Positions 35,734 to 44,956 of a stretch of 64,000 bases of DNA are shown here, piece after piece. The stretch comes from Vibrio galatheae (GTDB taxonomy: Bacteria; Pseudomonadota; Gammaproteobacteria; Enterobacterales; Vibrionaceae): positions 62,001 through 126,000 of the forward strand of contig NZ_JXXV01000012.1 of the NCBI RefSeq assembly GCF_000967545.1, in the 5' to 3' direction. Below the pieces are notes generated by a model. It saw only the letters and a list, made by a program, of their open reading frames with translations, was not told where the DNA came from and searched no databases. The first letter of the stretch is position 1. The number at the start of each line of letters is the position of its first letter. Both the position numbers and the translations under genes were made by a program.

Positions 35734-35925
35734 TTAACGATATAGACCGATATCTTTTTGCATGTGACCAGACAGATCAGACGTGTAGTTAACACGGGGT
35801 TCACTGTTGTCGACAATAAGAATATCTAATAAGTGTGCAATCAATCCTTTGAAAGAAACCGAGTAGGTTTTTTTATCCATAGAGATGGGAGCTTCGATAC
35901 TACCAATGTGCATTGCTTGTGCCAT
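35734..35925 (-). CDS. Small protein of 63 residues, weakly DUF1127-like
   Basis: Starts at ATG 35925 behind GAGAGG; a frame open to 35994 was not used. The product is soluble and basic in the middle (MDKKTYSVSFKGLIAHLLDIL) and ends SGHMQKDIGLYR. That ending resembles the DIGL tail of DUF1127 proteins, but the rest does not, so the link is weak. Terminator present. Probably a real small gene of unknown function. Confidence 0.6.
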   Translation of the reverse strand: MAQAMHIGSIEAPISMDKKTYSVSFKGLIAHLLDILIVDNSEPRVNYTSDLSGHMQKDIGLYR

Positions 35926-36213
35926 GATTGCCTCTCTATAAAACTGCTTAATTCGTTTTGATGAGGCAATATTAAGTAAACTTTCGCCGTACAAAAAATG
36001 ACTATTTTTCTAAATTCAGATTAGTTTTACTTATACAACAACCCCTTAACACATCGACATTTTTTATACCCACAATTTGCGAATAACAATGCGCGAATTG
36101 GCGATATTTAGAATTATAAATTCAAACAAAACAAAATAGGCCTGCGCAATATCACAAATATTTTACATAAAAATCAGTTCAATTACGCAAATGTTTTGTA
36201 TAAAACAATTAGT

Positions 36214-36440
36214 TTATTTATTAATAGTAATTGTGGCTCGTTGTATTTCATTCTTGCGCTTAATTATTGAAGCAACAACAGCAATTATCATAACACTCAG
36301 TAAGACCAATAGTGATACCGCAGTTGGAACTTCCCATTTAGAGCCGACCAATTGCATCTCTATGCCGATAAACACCATAACGAAAGATAGTACAGGTTTG
36401 ATATAGAAAAACTTATCCATTATGACTTGTAGTACAAAGA
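36214..36440 (-). pseudogene. TerC/Alx-family fragment (C-terminus only)
   Basis: The minus-strand frame from about 36440 reads FVLQVIMDKFFYIKPVLSF, then VMVFIGIEM and VPTAVSLLVLLSVMIIAVVASI. These match the last two helices of TerC-family membrane proteins (Alx, TerC), where MDKF-Y-K and VFIG-KM are conserved. The preceding 250 or so residues of a TerC protein are absent; immediately upstream lies a hairpin belonging to a different small gene. An ATG at 36418-36420 could start a 68-residue peptide, but this is best read as a decayed gene. Confidence 0.7.
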
Positions 36441-36442
36441 CC

Positions 36443-36470
36443 AAAAAGGAGCAAATAGTTGCTCCTTTTT
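36443..36470 (-). terminator. Terminator of the 31-residue gene
   Basis: AAAAAGGAGCAA pairs exactly with TTGCTCCTTTTT around a four-base loop, a symmetrical hairpin with a T run on either strand. It separates the small gene from the TerC fragment. Confidence 0.8.
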
Positions 36471-36533
36471 CCACTGCGTTCCCATGGTGTGTTTCTAGGT
36501 GGCTGATGCGATCATATTTGCTTGCTGTTGAAC

Positions 36534-36629
36534 TTACACGCCACCCACAGGGATAAAGTAGACTAACGCTGACCACACACTTACCCAACTGATAACGACA
36601 GCAACATCAACCCAATCTTTACTCCACAT
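36534..36629 (-). CDS. Small membrane protein, 31 residues
   Basis: A 31-codon frame with a near-perfect ribosome site (AAAGGAGGG four bases before ATG 36629). It encodes a Trp-rich start (MWSKDWVDV) followed by one hydrophobic helix ending in FIPVGGV, so a single-pass inner-membrane peptide is likely. Its own strong terminator lies 64 bases after the stop. Function unknown. The ribosome site and terminator make it one of the better supported tiny genes in the window. Confidence 0.65.
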   Translation of the reverse strand: MWSKDWVDVAVVISWVSVWSALVYFIPVGGV

Positions 36630-36679
36630 AATACCCTCCTTTGAGTACTATTCACTCGTAGAACGAACCCAAGGAGTAA

Positions 36680-38431
36680 TTAGCAACCTTTATGCCAGCG
36701 CTGCAACGCACTTTGTTCCGTACTGCAATCAAGTGCTTGTGGGTGGTCTGCCAGAAATTTAATAAAGCAGTCTGCCATAGAATAAGTGGTCACGATGCCT
36801 TCGCCTTCCATATTCAGTATGGCTTCATATCCCTCTTTACCTTTCATGGTATACGCTGAAGATGTACCGGTATACAGTCGCTCTTGTTCAATCGGTTGCC
36901 AAACACCTTCATCGCTTTGAATTTCAAGGCTGCGGACACGCTCACCTTGCTTAGCCTCCGGGAGATACTCAAAGCGCAAATTGTGTGTATACGGATAAGA
37001 GCCATCACCAGTTCCTTCAACGCCATTGTTAAGCGCGTTATTTAACGCACCTTCGAGTATCAATGGCAAATGTTGACCTTTTATATTGTATACCCCAATA
37101 GGTACGGCAAAAGGCAACAACTTTCCGGCAACGTCGGCGACAGAAACGTCACCTGGGTTAAGAGAGGTTCTAACCCCGCCCGCATTGTGGATTGCGAATT
37201 CACTCTGATAGCCGGATTGATTCATCGTGTAAGTAAACGACTGCGCCACTAACGGGGCGATTTCACTTGCGCCTTGTTCATCTGGCACGCGAATATGGCG
37301 CAGTTTCCGCTCGGATCTCGCGATGATTTTTCGCTGTAACTCACGCACTTGACTGGTGTAGTTGTCAGTCAACAGGCTTTGCAGTGCGATATCTTTCTTA
37401 CAGACGACAACGTTTGGATGGCTATCAATAAAGTCTCGCGCCATTTGGTAAGGGCTTTCTGTGTGTGTCGAATTCATATTGGCATCAATAAACAGCCGGC
37501 GCCCGAGCAGCAGTTCATTTTTACCGCTGAATGACACAACAGAGCCATCACTGGCAAACTCGATATCACAATGCCCTAAGGTCAACGCATGAAACCCTGC
37601 TTGCACGATATGGGTGTTGTTAACTTTGATGCCGTAATCATCTTCTTTTGCCAACCCAAGCGCACTAAAATCACCCTGTAACTTGTGACTATGTCCACCG
37701 ACGATAACACTGATCCCATCGACATAATTTGGTAAATCTAAGTCGGCCTCATAGCCCATATGGCTCAGTAGAATTATCTTATTGATACCCGATTTTTGTA
37801 TTTGCGCTACGGTGTTCTGCGCTGTTTGAATCGAGCTTACAAATGGGGTATCCCAATCTGGATTCGAGATATCAGCCATTTTGTCGAGTGCTAAAGAAAA
37901 AATTGCGATAGATTCGTCACCAACTTTCTTTTCAATCCATGTTGCTGATTTACTCGTTTGATCAAAGCTGTATACAGCGGGGTTATCTGACAACCGATAC
38001 CGCTTTTGTTTTCCTTCACGACTCAGATCCCAGTTCCCTGCCAATAGTGGGAACTCAATGTTGCGCGCAAATTGTGCAACAGGTTCATTACCCATATCGA
38101 GTTCATGGTTACCAAGAGCCATCGCATCGATGTTCAACCCATTAAGCATGGTGGCATTGGCTTCACCTTTGAACAGTGAAAAATAGAGCGTACCTTGAAA
38201 ACAGTCACCCGCATGAAGGAATAAAAAACCCTGCTTGCGTGCTCGTGCTTGGTCGCGCAGTTGATTGACTCTCGTAGCGATACGAGCAAAGCCACCAGCG
38301 CTAACATAGGGCGTTAAGGATTGACCGTGAACATCGATGGTGAGTGGCAGTGAGGTCGGTTCAAAGTAAGAATGGGTATCGTTAATGTGTGCTAGCCGTA
38401 ACTTGATTGTTTTATTGTTTTTATCTGTCAT
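36680..38431 (-). CDS. 5'-nucleotidase/UDP-sugar hydrolase family metallophosphatase
   Basis: A 583-residue two-domain enzyme. The N-terminal calcineurin-like domain (10-330) holds AHINDTHSYFEP, HAGDCFQGTLYFSLFKG, LGNHELDMG and GGHSHKLQG, the five metal-binding blocks. The C-terminal 5'-nucleotidase domain (370-560) contains the substrate-binding NAGGVRTSLNPGDVS. Family members hydrolyse nucleoside monophosphates or related compounds. No signal peptide is visible at the N-terminus (MTDKNNKTIKLRLAHIND), so it looks cytoplasmic, unlike UshA. It stands alone. Confidence 0.88.
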   Translation of the reverse strand: MTDKNNKTIKLRLAHINDTHSYFEPTSLPLTIDVHGQSLTPYVSAGGFARIATRVNQLRDQARARKQGFLFLHAGDCFQGTLYFSLFKGEANATMLNGLNIDAMALGNHELDMGNEPVAQFARNIEFPLLAGNWDLSREGKQKRYRLSDNPAVYSFDQTSKSATWIEKKVGDESIAIFSLALDKMADISNPDWDTPFVSSIQTAQNTVAQIQKSGINKIILLSHMGYEADLDLPNYVDGISVIVGGHSHKLQGDFSALGLAKEDDYGIKVNNTHIVQAGFHALTLGHCDIEFASDGSVVSFSGKNELLLGRRLFIDANMNSTHTESPYQMARDFIDSHPNVVVCKKDIALQSLLTDNYTSQVRELQRKIIARSERKLRHIRVPDEQGASEIAPLVAQSFTYTMNQSGYQSEFAIHNAGGVRTSLNPGDVSVADVAGKLLPFAVPIGVYNIKGQHLPLILEGALNNALNNGVEGTGDGSYPYTHNLRFEYLPEAKQGERVRSLEIQSDEGVWQPIEQERLYTGTSSAYTMKGKEGYEAILNMEGEGIVTTYSMADCFIKFLADHPQALDCSTEQSALQRWHKGC

Positions 38432-38661
38432 ATCTTCTCTCTCTTTTCACGCTATCCTAACGCAATCCATATGACAGATTCATTATATTTCACAGTTTTT
38501 GTATGTACGACGTTCTCTATACATAGTTCGATGAGAGATGAATCGGTATTGAACAAGGATTGACCAGATTCATATTTAACAACGGCTTTGTGAGCTAAAC
38601 GTCTGCTAATACAGTACTTTTCGATTATGCTTAAATAAACCAAAGCGTAATGGAGCCATCT

Positions 38662-40293
38662 ATGAAGCTAGAGCGAATAGAAATTTCTGGTTTTCGCGGA
38701 ATCAAACGTCTTTCTATTGCATTTGATGAATTAACCACTCTTATTGGCGAAAATACTTGGGGTAAATCTTCTTTACTTGATGCCCTCTCCGTTGCTCTTC
38801 CGCCTGAAGGTGTGCCATATCAATTTGAGATGACGGACTTCCACGTCGACTACTCGATCGCTCATCCACAAACACAACATTTACAAATTGTATTAAGTTT
38901 AGTTTCTACTGATAAGCATGAAGTCAACGCGGGTCGCTATCGCAAGATAAAACCGATTTGGAATCATGAATCTCCCGGAGCAAGTCGAATTATTTATCGG
39001 CTCAGCGCCTCTCGCGATCGGTACAACATCGAAACGCACTATACATTTCTCGACTTAGCTGGCAATCCAATAAAGCTACACCATTCAGAAAAGCTCGCGC
39101 AGGAGTTGATGAGTCTTCATCCGGTGATCCGTTTACGCGATTCAAGGAGATTTGAGCGCCCCTTTGCCGACACTAAAGATGTCAATACGCGCGTAGAAAA
39201 ACGTATCGACAACACGTGCCGTCGATTGATGGCCATTCCTGGTCATGTGAACAAGGGCGAAATGCGCAGTAGCCTCAACTCTATGAATGCCTTGGTCGAA
39301 CACTACTTTTCTTTCAAGCCCAATTCACGTAAGAACTTGCGTAAACAGCGCGATGGAATATTTTTTAACGCCTCTCCCGGTTCAAAGAGCATTTCTCAAG
39401 TCGTCGAAGAAACCAAGGACAAGCAAACACGCCTACTCTTTATGGGCTTACTTAACGCTTACTTACAAGCCAAGGGACCAAATGAACTTAGACGTTGCGC
39501 ACGTCCTTTGTTGATCATTGAAGATCCCGAAGGCCGCTTGCATCCAACACATCTCGCTCGTGCTTGGGGTTTGTTGCAGCTACTGCCGATGCAAAAGATC
39601 CTCACCACCAACAGCGGAGAGCTACTTGGTCAGGTTCCGCTATCCAGTATTCGACGTTTGGTACGTATGTCGGATAGAACGATCACTAAATACATCCCCG
39701 ATCAAGGTTTAGGACGAGATGAACTAAGACGAATCGGTTTCCACATTCGCTTTCACCGCTCAGGGGCTTTATTTGCACGATGTTGGTTGCTGGTCGAAGG
39801 CGAAACTGAAGTATGGCTATTTAACGAGCTAGCGAATCAATGTGGCTATAATCTTGCTGCTGAAGGAGTGCAGATCATCGAGTTTGCTCAGTCAGGATTA
39901 AAGTCTCTAATTAAAGTTGCGAAAGCATTTGGCATTGACTGGCATGTGGTTACTGATGGCGACCCTGCGGGTAAGAAATATGCTGCCACCGTTAAGGCAC
40001 AACTCGAGCATGATCAGCAAAGACATCGTCTAACTGAGCTACCCGACAGAGATATTGAACACTTTTTATATAACAACGGGTTCGAACCCTTCTTTAAAAA
40101 GATGATTCACATCCCGTTAGATCACCCGATTCCAGCTAAGAAAGTGGTCACCCGCGTATTGAAAAAGTTTGCTAAACCCGATCTTGCTTTAGCTATTGTC
40201 TCCCATTGTGAGAAAAAAGGTATCGAAGACATCCCTATTCTACTTAGGTGGACGCTAAAACGTGTCGTTACCATGGCCAATGGCAATACGTAA
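38662..40293 (+). CDS. ybjD: OLD-family ATP-dependent nuclease YbjD
   Basis: A 543-residue protein starting at MKLERIEISGFRGI (ATG 38662). It matches E. coli YbjD along its length. The ABC-type ATPase part has Walker A GENTWGKSSLLDAL at residue 33 and Walker B region RPLLIIEDPEGRLHP near 290. The Toprim nuclease part starts at LLVEGETEVWLFNEL near 380, with the acidic VVTDGDPAGKKYAAT near 435. OLD proteins cut DNA in an ATP-dependent way; YbjD itself has no firmly proven role. It is a lone gene here, with no Gabija-type helicase partner, and ends at a perfect 11-bp terminator stem. Confidence 0.9.
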   Translation: MKLERIEISGFRGIKRLSIAFDELTTLIGENTWGKSSLLDALSVALPPEGVPYQFEMTDFHVDYSIAHPQTQHLQIVLSLVSTDKHEVNAGRYRKIKPIWNHESPGASRIIYRLSASRDRYNIETHYTFLDLAGNPIKLHHSEKLAQELMSLHPVIRLRDSRRFERPFADTKDVNTRVEKRIDNTCRRLMAIPGHVNKGEMRSSLNSMNALVEHYFSFKPNSRKNLRKQRDGIFFNASPGSKSISQVVEETKDKQTRLLFMGLLNAYLQAKGPNELRRCARPLLIIEDPEGRLHPTHLARAWGLLQLLPMQKILTTNSGELLGQVPLSSIRRLVRMSDRTITKYIPDQGLGRDELRRIGFHIRFHRSGALFARCWLLVEGETEVWLFNELANQCGYNLAAEGVQIIEFAQSGLKSLIKVAKAFGIDWHVVTDGDPAGKKYAATVKAQLEHDQQRHRLTELPDRDIEHFLYNNGFEPFFKKMIHIPLDHPIPAKKVVTRVLKKFAKPDLALAIVSHCEKKGIEDIPILLRWTLKRVVTMANGNT

Positions 40294-40297
40294 AAAA

Positions 40298-40322
40298 GCG
40301 GCATCTAATCATTAGATGCCGC
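40298..40322 (+). terminator. Terminator-like hairpin after ybjD
   Basis: GCGGCATCTAA-TCA-TTAGATGCCGC, a perfect 11-bp stem directly after the stop. An A run precedes it on the plus strand, so it would be a fuller terminator for minus-strand RNA of the convergent ycdZ gene. Confidence 0.7.
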
Positions 40323-40399
40323 GTATCAAAAATTTTGCTGATACAAATCAATCGGGGGTATCCTAAGCGACGCTAACGCCGACAGGATTACATCAAAGG

Positions 40400-40885
40400 C
40401 TAAGAGCGTGTCGGTAAACTTGCGTTAGCCTGAGATTGCGTTGACTTTTGATGTACCCACATGCCGCTTGCTTTCATTAAGTAGCCAAACAACCCACCCA
40501 GAATCAGAGAAGGTACCACTAATTTCCAGTTTCCGTCAGCGGCAAACGTTGCACACGATCCGATAAAGGTTCCAGGTATATAACCTAGCCAAGCTTGTTT
40601 AGCCTGCACACACATAAGAAAGGCGACAATTGCAGTGATCATGTAACCCAGAATCTCAAGCGAAGCGAACTGAGAGGCATTGATGATGACCATTGCCCAA
40701 AACACACCACTCATATTCGTAATCAAGTTAACTGATAGCCCTTTGAGGCCATCATTCGGCGAGGCAAAATAACTGGTACAACCAAGAAATCCAGCCCACG
40801 ACAGCAAGCCTAATGAGATGGCTACCCAACCCCAAAGCCCTGATAAAATGCCTGTAGTAAGAGAAATTGCGACTAAAGTGCTCAT
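40400..40885 (-). CDS. ycdZ: DUF1097 inner-membrane protein YcdZ
   Basis: A 161-residue protein with four to five membrane helices, starting at ATG 40885 (GAGG site upstream; nine more codons are open). The sequence TTGILSGLWGWVAISLGLLSW and AGFLGCTSYFA, with IVAFLMCVQAKQ and PGTFIGSCATFA later, is close to E. coli YcdZ. The family has no known function. The C-terminal tail HQKSTQSQANASL is polar. It stands alone, convergent with ybjD. Confidence 0.85.
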   Translation of the reverse strand: MSTLVAISLTTGILSGLWGWVAISLGLLSWAGFLGCTSYFASPNDGLKGLSVNLITNMSGVFWAMVIINASQFASLEILGYMITAIVAFLMCVQAKQAWLGYIPGTFIGSCATFAADGNWKLVVPSLILGGLFGYLMKASGMWVHQKSTQSQANASLPTRS

Positions 40886-41127
40886 TACGCCTCGCCCAGT
40901 GTGTTGTTTCACACATCAAAAGTACAAGTACGCATAATAGGTAAAATTCAGCCGACAAATCAATACATAGATCACAATTCAAAAGAGACACATTGCGTTG
41001 TATTCATTATTATTGTGACGCAAGCGATATTTCAACAGATTTAGTAAATGAAAACATTAATTCTCTGCTCGATATCGGTATTTGACCCGCATTTAAATTG
41101 AGGGCTACGAAGCTAAATAGAATCGCC

Positions 41128-43563
41128 CTAATTCCGTAGCAAATTCAATTTCTCTATCAGCACTTCACGTTTAAAAGGCTTTGGAAAGTAGTCATCCATC
41201 CCACTCTCATAGCACTTGCGTATATCATCATCAAGCACCGAGGCAGTGAGAGCAATAATGTAAGTCTGTTTGATTTCTTGCTGGTGTTCGAATGCTCTAA
41301 TTGCTTTGGTCGCTTCGAATCCGTCTAAGACAGGCATCATGCAGTCCATAAGTATAAGGTCTATGTTGCTGTGATCCTTTTGATATATTTCGACAGCTTC
41401 CTGCCCATTGCTGGCAATATCAAAATCGATGGATTGCTTTTTAAGGTTAAGCGTCACCACTTGCTGATTTACACGATTGTCCTCGACAACCAGCACCTTT
41501 AAACCATTCTGAATCTTAGGTGTGGTTTCAGAGGGCGGCGGCTGCGACTCTTGAATAGGATGCAAATTCCTAAGTGTATTCTTCAAGCGATTACCAAACA
41601 ATGGATGGGTAAGAATGGCAGAAACTTCGAGGTCATTTGCCTCGGTGGCAATCTTGTAATTGCGAATAAACACCAAATCATGGCACGGATAGCGGATTTT
41701 CAAAGCTTGGTTATGACTAGGATCATCAAATAAAATGAACGCCTTATTTGGGGCATTGCTTACACCTATTGAGCTTGTTTCCAGTATCGTGGTTTTAATT
41801 GCGAAACGCTTAAGTTCAGATAATAACAATTGATTCGGACGATCTGAAAAGTAATAGACGTCCGTCTTGAAGTCTGGGATCATTTGATGATGGTCGCGCT
41901 CAAACTCAAGTTCGAAAGAAAACTCACTTCCACATCCTTTTGCTGAATTTACTTCTATTCTACCTCCCATCAAATCAACCATCTTAGTGCAAATGGCTAA
42001 ACCGAGCCCAGTTCCACCATACTCTTTTGATGTCTCTTCGTCCGCTTGTTTGAACTCGTCAAATATCTTGTTTTGCTTCTCTGCATCAATGCCAATCCCA
42101 GTATCTTTCACCGAGAACTTGATAATTACGGCTGCGTCCGTCTGATTAATAAATTGAACCGTAAACACAATGCTTCCCTTTTTAGTAAACTTGATCGCAT
42201 TGGAGGCAAGGTTCATCAGTATTTGGCGCAGTTTTTGTTCATCCGCTTTTACATAGTTTGGCAACTGATTGTCGATTTTTATCTCTATATCTAAAGATTT
42301 CTGCTCAGCTTTTGGTGCAATTATTGCCACAGTGTCGAATATAACCTCTTTTATCGCAGTGGTATGGAGACAAATCTTCAGTTGACCGGATTCAATTTTG
42401 GATAAGTCCAAAATGTCGTTGATCAACATAAGCAATGTTTGTGACGAACTATTGATGGTTTCTAGGTAGCTTTTTTGCATCGCATTTAACCGAGAATCAC
42501 TCAGGATATCAATCATGCCTAAAATGCCGTTCAACGGCGTGCGGATCTCGTGAGACATGTTTGCCAAAAACAAACTTTTCGCTCGATTTGCCTGTTTTTC
42601 GCTCTGGTGGGCATGAATCAATCGCTGCTCTAAGATGGATGTCTGTTGAATAACGTACAGCAGGATTAATACGATAGAAGCAACCAGAATAATCGACGCC
42701 AGCACGTGGATATTTTCATATTCAGCAACTTGATTATTGATTTGTATAGGCAGAACATCGAAAACAGCTTTCAGATCCGCTTCCAATTTGTGAATAGTTT
42801 TCCTTAGTTCGCCATGATGGCCTTGATTATGTGAATAACCAAGCTCTTCAAAAGCACTTTGTAAGCGATAAAATGCATTTCGGAACTCTTCGAATTGACC
42901 TCGGAGTTTATCGCTAGCGTCATCATTATCCATCTGAAAGTGGATCTGATTTAGATTACGCTCTATTTGCGGCAAAATATCTGGTTCAAAATCAGAAAAA
43001 AACTGCAACATCAGATCTTGAGTGGAAAGGAGAAGAAGATCGATTTGTTTCAACTCTGCTTCAATGAGTGTTCGCTCGAACGTCAGCACTTTGCTTTTGA
43101 ACCTATCAATCAGTCCTTGCTCTTCGCCTATACCATGTATACGCAGTGCAACTATTGCCAGTTGGTCAAAATGATCGATATAGTCTTCAATATAGCCCAA
43201 TGCCCTTGGATTGTTATAATCTATTTTGATAGCTAACCGCTCTAAAACCGCGTCTATTTGATGGATCTGACTGAGTAACTCTTGATGGGCTTGTTTCATC
43301 TGACTGAGGTATTTTTGATCAAGTCGAACGATAAAGTCTTTCTCGTGACGGCGCATCATCAGCATCGCATTAGACGCGGATAATACATTCTTTTGCAGTT
43401 CGATCAGATCGTGCTTGCTCTCAAGCATTGAGTGTTCGGTGTGAAAGAAAATAGCGAGCAACAAAATAATCAACGCAGCACTAATAATCAACGTTTTACG
43501 TATTGCTCGTGTGTAAGTAGATTGCGTTATCACTCTCTCTCCATTTCGTTTGGCGCGGCTCAC
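41128..43563 (-). CDS. Hybrid sensor histidine kinase/response regulator
   Basis: An 811-residue inner-membrane sensor. Two helices (24-42 and 290-308) bracket a long helical periplasmic domain. Next come a coiled coil, HisKA with the phosphorylated His in LANMSHEIRTPLNGI near residue 340, and HATPase (EQKLRQILMNLASNAIKF, then DTGIGI and GGTGLGLAI). A C-terminal receiver has Asp in IDLILMDCMMPVLDG and the conserved Lys in YFPKPF. Residues about 565-680 look like a degenerate receiver without its Asp pocket. No partner regulator or phosphotransfer protein is adjacent. The signal is unknown. Confidence 0.9.
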   Translation of the reverse strand: MSRAKRNGERVITQSTYTRAIRKTLIISAALIILLLAIFFHTEHSMLESKHDLIELQKNVLSASNAMLMMRRHEKDFIVRLDQKYLSQMKQAHQELLSQIHQIDAVLERLAIKIDYNNPRALGYIEDYIDHFDQLAIVALRIHGIGEEQGLIDRFKSKVLTFERTLIEAELKQIDLLLLSTQDLMLQFFSDFEPDILPQIERNLNQIHFQMDNDDASDKLRGQFEEFRNAFYRLQSAFEELGYSHNQGHHGELRKTIHKLEADLKAVFDVLPIQINNQVAEYENIHVLASIILVASIVLILLYVIQQTSILEQRLIHAHQSEKQANRAKSLFLANMSHEIRTPLNGILGMIDILSDSRLNAMQKSYLETINSSSQTLLMLINDILDLSKIESGQLKICLHTTAIKEVIFDTVAIIAPKAEQKSLDIEIKIDNQLPNYVKADEQKLRQILMNLASNAIKFTKKGSIVFTVQFINQTDAAVIIKFSVKDTGIGIDAEKQNKIFDEFKQADEETSKEYGGTGLGLAICTKMVDLMGGRIEVNSAKGCGSEFSFELEFERDHHQMIPDFKTDVYYFSDRPNQLLLSELKRFAIKTTILETSSIGVSNAPNKAFILFDDPSHNQALKIRYPCHDLVFIRNYKIATEANDLEVSAILTHPLFGNRLKNTLRNLHPIQESQPPPSETTPKIQNGLKVLVVEDNRVNQQVVTLNLKKQSIDFDIASNGQEAVEIYQKDHSNIDLILMDCMMPVLDGFEATKAIRAFEHQQEIKQTYIIALTASVLDDDIRKCYESGMDDYFPKPFKREVLIEKLNLLRN

Positions 43564-43792
43564 CGACCTATTAGAGTGTAAACTAAAATGTCTAACATAG
43601 TGGTGAGTGTTGAACTAAAGAGGTAGTTTAGGATATAGGATGTACTCAATGACTCGAACACGCCACGTCAAATGTGTCCTAATATTCAGCCAAACTAGTT
43701 TTCTACAGCCAGACGTTAGCGAACGCCTTTTTTAATCGCTGCACCACTCAGTAGTCATAGACTTGCCTTTTTGGATCCACTTCGAATAATTT

Positions 43793-44698
43793 TTACAAAA
43801 CCGATGGCTTACCTTTCATCATCCGTGCCCCCTCTCGTTTGATACACTCTATCAAGGGGTTTTCGATCATATCGGCGCGCCAAATAAAAGAGAGTGTCCT
43901 TTCCATCGATAGCTCTGGAACATTCAGTGCAACAAGCTGTCCACTTGCGATAGACCTTTCCACATCTAAATAAGGTAAACAGGTTAAGTATTGGCCATGC
44001 TCAACCATGCTACGCAGTACAGGCACATGTTCATACTCTCTCCAGACATCTAAATCTTCGATCAAGCGGTGAATAGCGCTGTCGAAGTTCATGCGCGTTC
44101 CACTACCATGTTCGCGAAGTACCCAACGTGCTTGCTCAAGTTGCGCCAAACTTACACTGCTGTGTTTGGCAAATGGGTGGTGGGCTGCGGCAACGACGGT
44201 TAGATGATCGCGACACCACACTTCTTGGCTCAGGCGGCTATCATCACAGCGCCCTTCGATGATGCCGATATCGTATTTGTAGTCGAGCACACCTTGAATC
44301 ACGCTGTCTGTACTTTTAACGTTGAGCGAAATCCGCATCTCAGGAAATGAGTTATCAATAATACTGATAAGATCAGGAACAAGATGTTCAGCTGGGGTCT
44401 GGCTTGCGCCCAGCTTTACTTGTCCACTCAGTAAATGTTGTTCATAGAAGCCCATTTCGATTTGTTGAGCATCCTGCAGCAAGCGCTTGGCTTTGGGTCT
44501 TAACCACATTCCCCAGTGGGTCAATGCCATTTGCTTACCCTGTCTTTCGAACAGCGGGCGACCAAGCATTTTTTCTAGCTGCGCAAGCGACATACTGGTT
44601 GCTGATTGTGTCAACGCCAGTTTATCTGCAGCCAAGCTGACACTGCCTGAGTCCGCGACGGCATCAAACACTGCAAGCTGTTTTAGTGAATATCTCAT
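43793..44698 (-). CDS. LysR-family regulator divergent from focA
   Basis: A 301-residue LysR-type regulator with HTH at about 5-63 (LAVFDAVADSGSVSLAADKLALTQSATSMSLAQLEKMLGRPLF) and an effector domain at 92-290. It resembles the YeiE/CysB-like branch. It is divergent from the formate-channel gene, and a well-formed LysR box (AGAAT-N11-ATTCT) lies between them, so control of focA and of itself is likely. The inducer is unknown; formate or a related anion is possible. Confidence 0.87.
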   Translation of the reverse strand: MRYSLKQLAVFDAVADSGSVSLAADKLALTQSATSMSLAQLEKMLGRPLFERQGKQMALTHWGMWLRPKAKRLLQDAQQIEMGFYEQHLLSGQVKLGASQTPAEHLVPDLISIIDNSFPEMRISLNVKSTDSVIQGVLDYKYDIGIIEGRCDDSRLSQEVWCRDHLTVVAAAHHPFAKHSSVSLAQLEQARWVLREHGSGTRMNFDSAIHRLIEDLDVWREYEHVPVLRSMVEHGQYLTCLPYLDVERSIASGQLVALNVPELSMERTLSFIWRADMIENPLIECIKREGARMMKGKPSVL

Positions 44699-44801
44699 CC
44701 TACTCCCTGAATATCCTATCTGGCACGATTTTATCGGGTAACTTTATGATTTTTAGTCATTTAACCAAAATATAAGCAAGTTGTTTCATTTTACGCTTCC
44801 T

Positions 44802-44822
44802 AGAATACATATCAATAATTCT
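44802..44822. promoter_or_regulatory. LysR-type binding box between LysR and focA
   Basis: AGAAT and ATTCT arms separated by exactly 11 bases give the T-N11-A pattern of LysR sites. It is 104 bases from the LysR start and about 99 bases from the first strong start at 44921. Confidence 0.55.
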
Positions 44823-44908
44823 GATGTGGTTTTTAAAAATTATCAATTTTACCTCTAGTCACTGCCTACCTATTCTGAATCCACAGCGAACGGTTATTCG
44901 CTGACTTT

Positions 44909-44920
44909 AAGGAGGAAACT
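44909..44920 (+). promoter_or_regulatory. Consensus ribosome site that does not serve the focA start
   Basis: AAGGAGG followed by five bases leads into ATG 44921. This is the best ribosome site in the region, but the frame it opens is only 11 codons long and is not the focA frame. Confidence 0.7.
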
Positions 44921-44956
44921 ATGACATTTGTATTGGGGCGCGGTTATGACACGTGA
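44921..44956 (+). CDS. Possible 11-residue leader peptide overlapping focA
   Basis: MTFVLGRGYDT, read from ATG 44921 behind a consensus ribosome site. Its TGA stop lies 8 bases after the focA ATG at 44946 and 5 bases before another in-frame focA ATG at 44961. This overlap fits translational coupling, where ribosomes ending the leader restart on focA. A one-base change that shifted an older focA start out of frame is the alternative. Confidence 0.45.
   Translation: MTFVLGRGYDT

Noticed and set aside
38452-38643. A 63-residue minus-strand gene between the nucleotidase and ybjD
   Set aside because: TTG start without ribosome site, no recognisable features; it covers the normal promoter gap.
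38662-40293. Anti-phage defence system of the Gabija or OLD-reverse-transcriptase type
   Set aside because: The protein matches the stand-alone housekeeping type YbjD and no helicase or reverse transcriptase gene adjoins it.
43649-43744. A 31-codon plus-strand frame between the hybrid kinase and LysR genes
   Set aside because: It has a possible AGGA site, but the composition is not protein-like and nothing else supports it.
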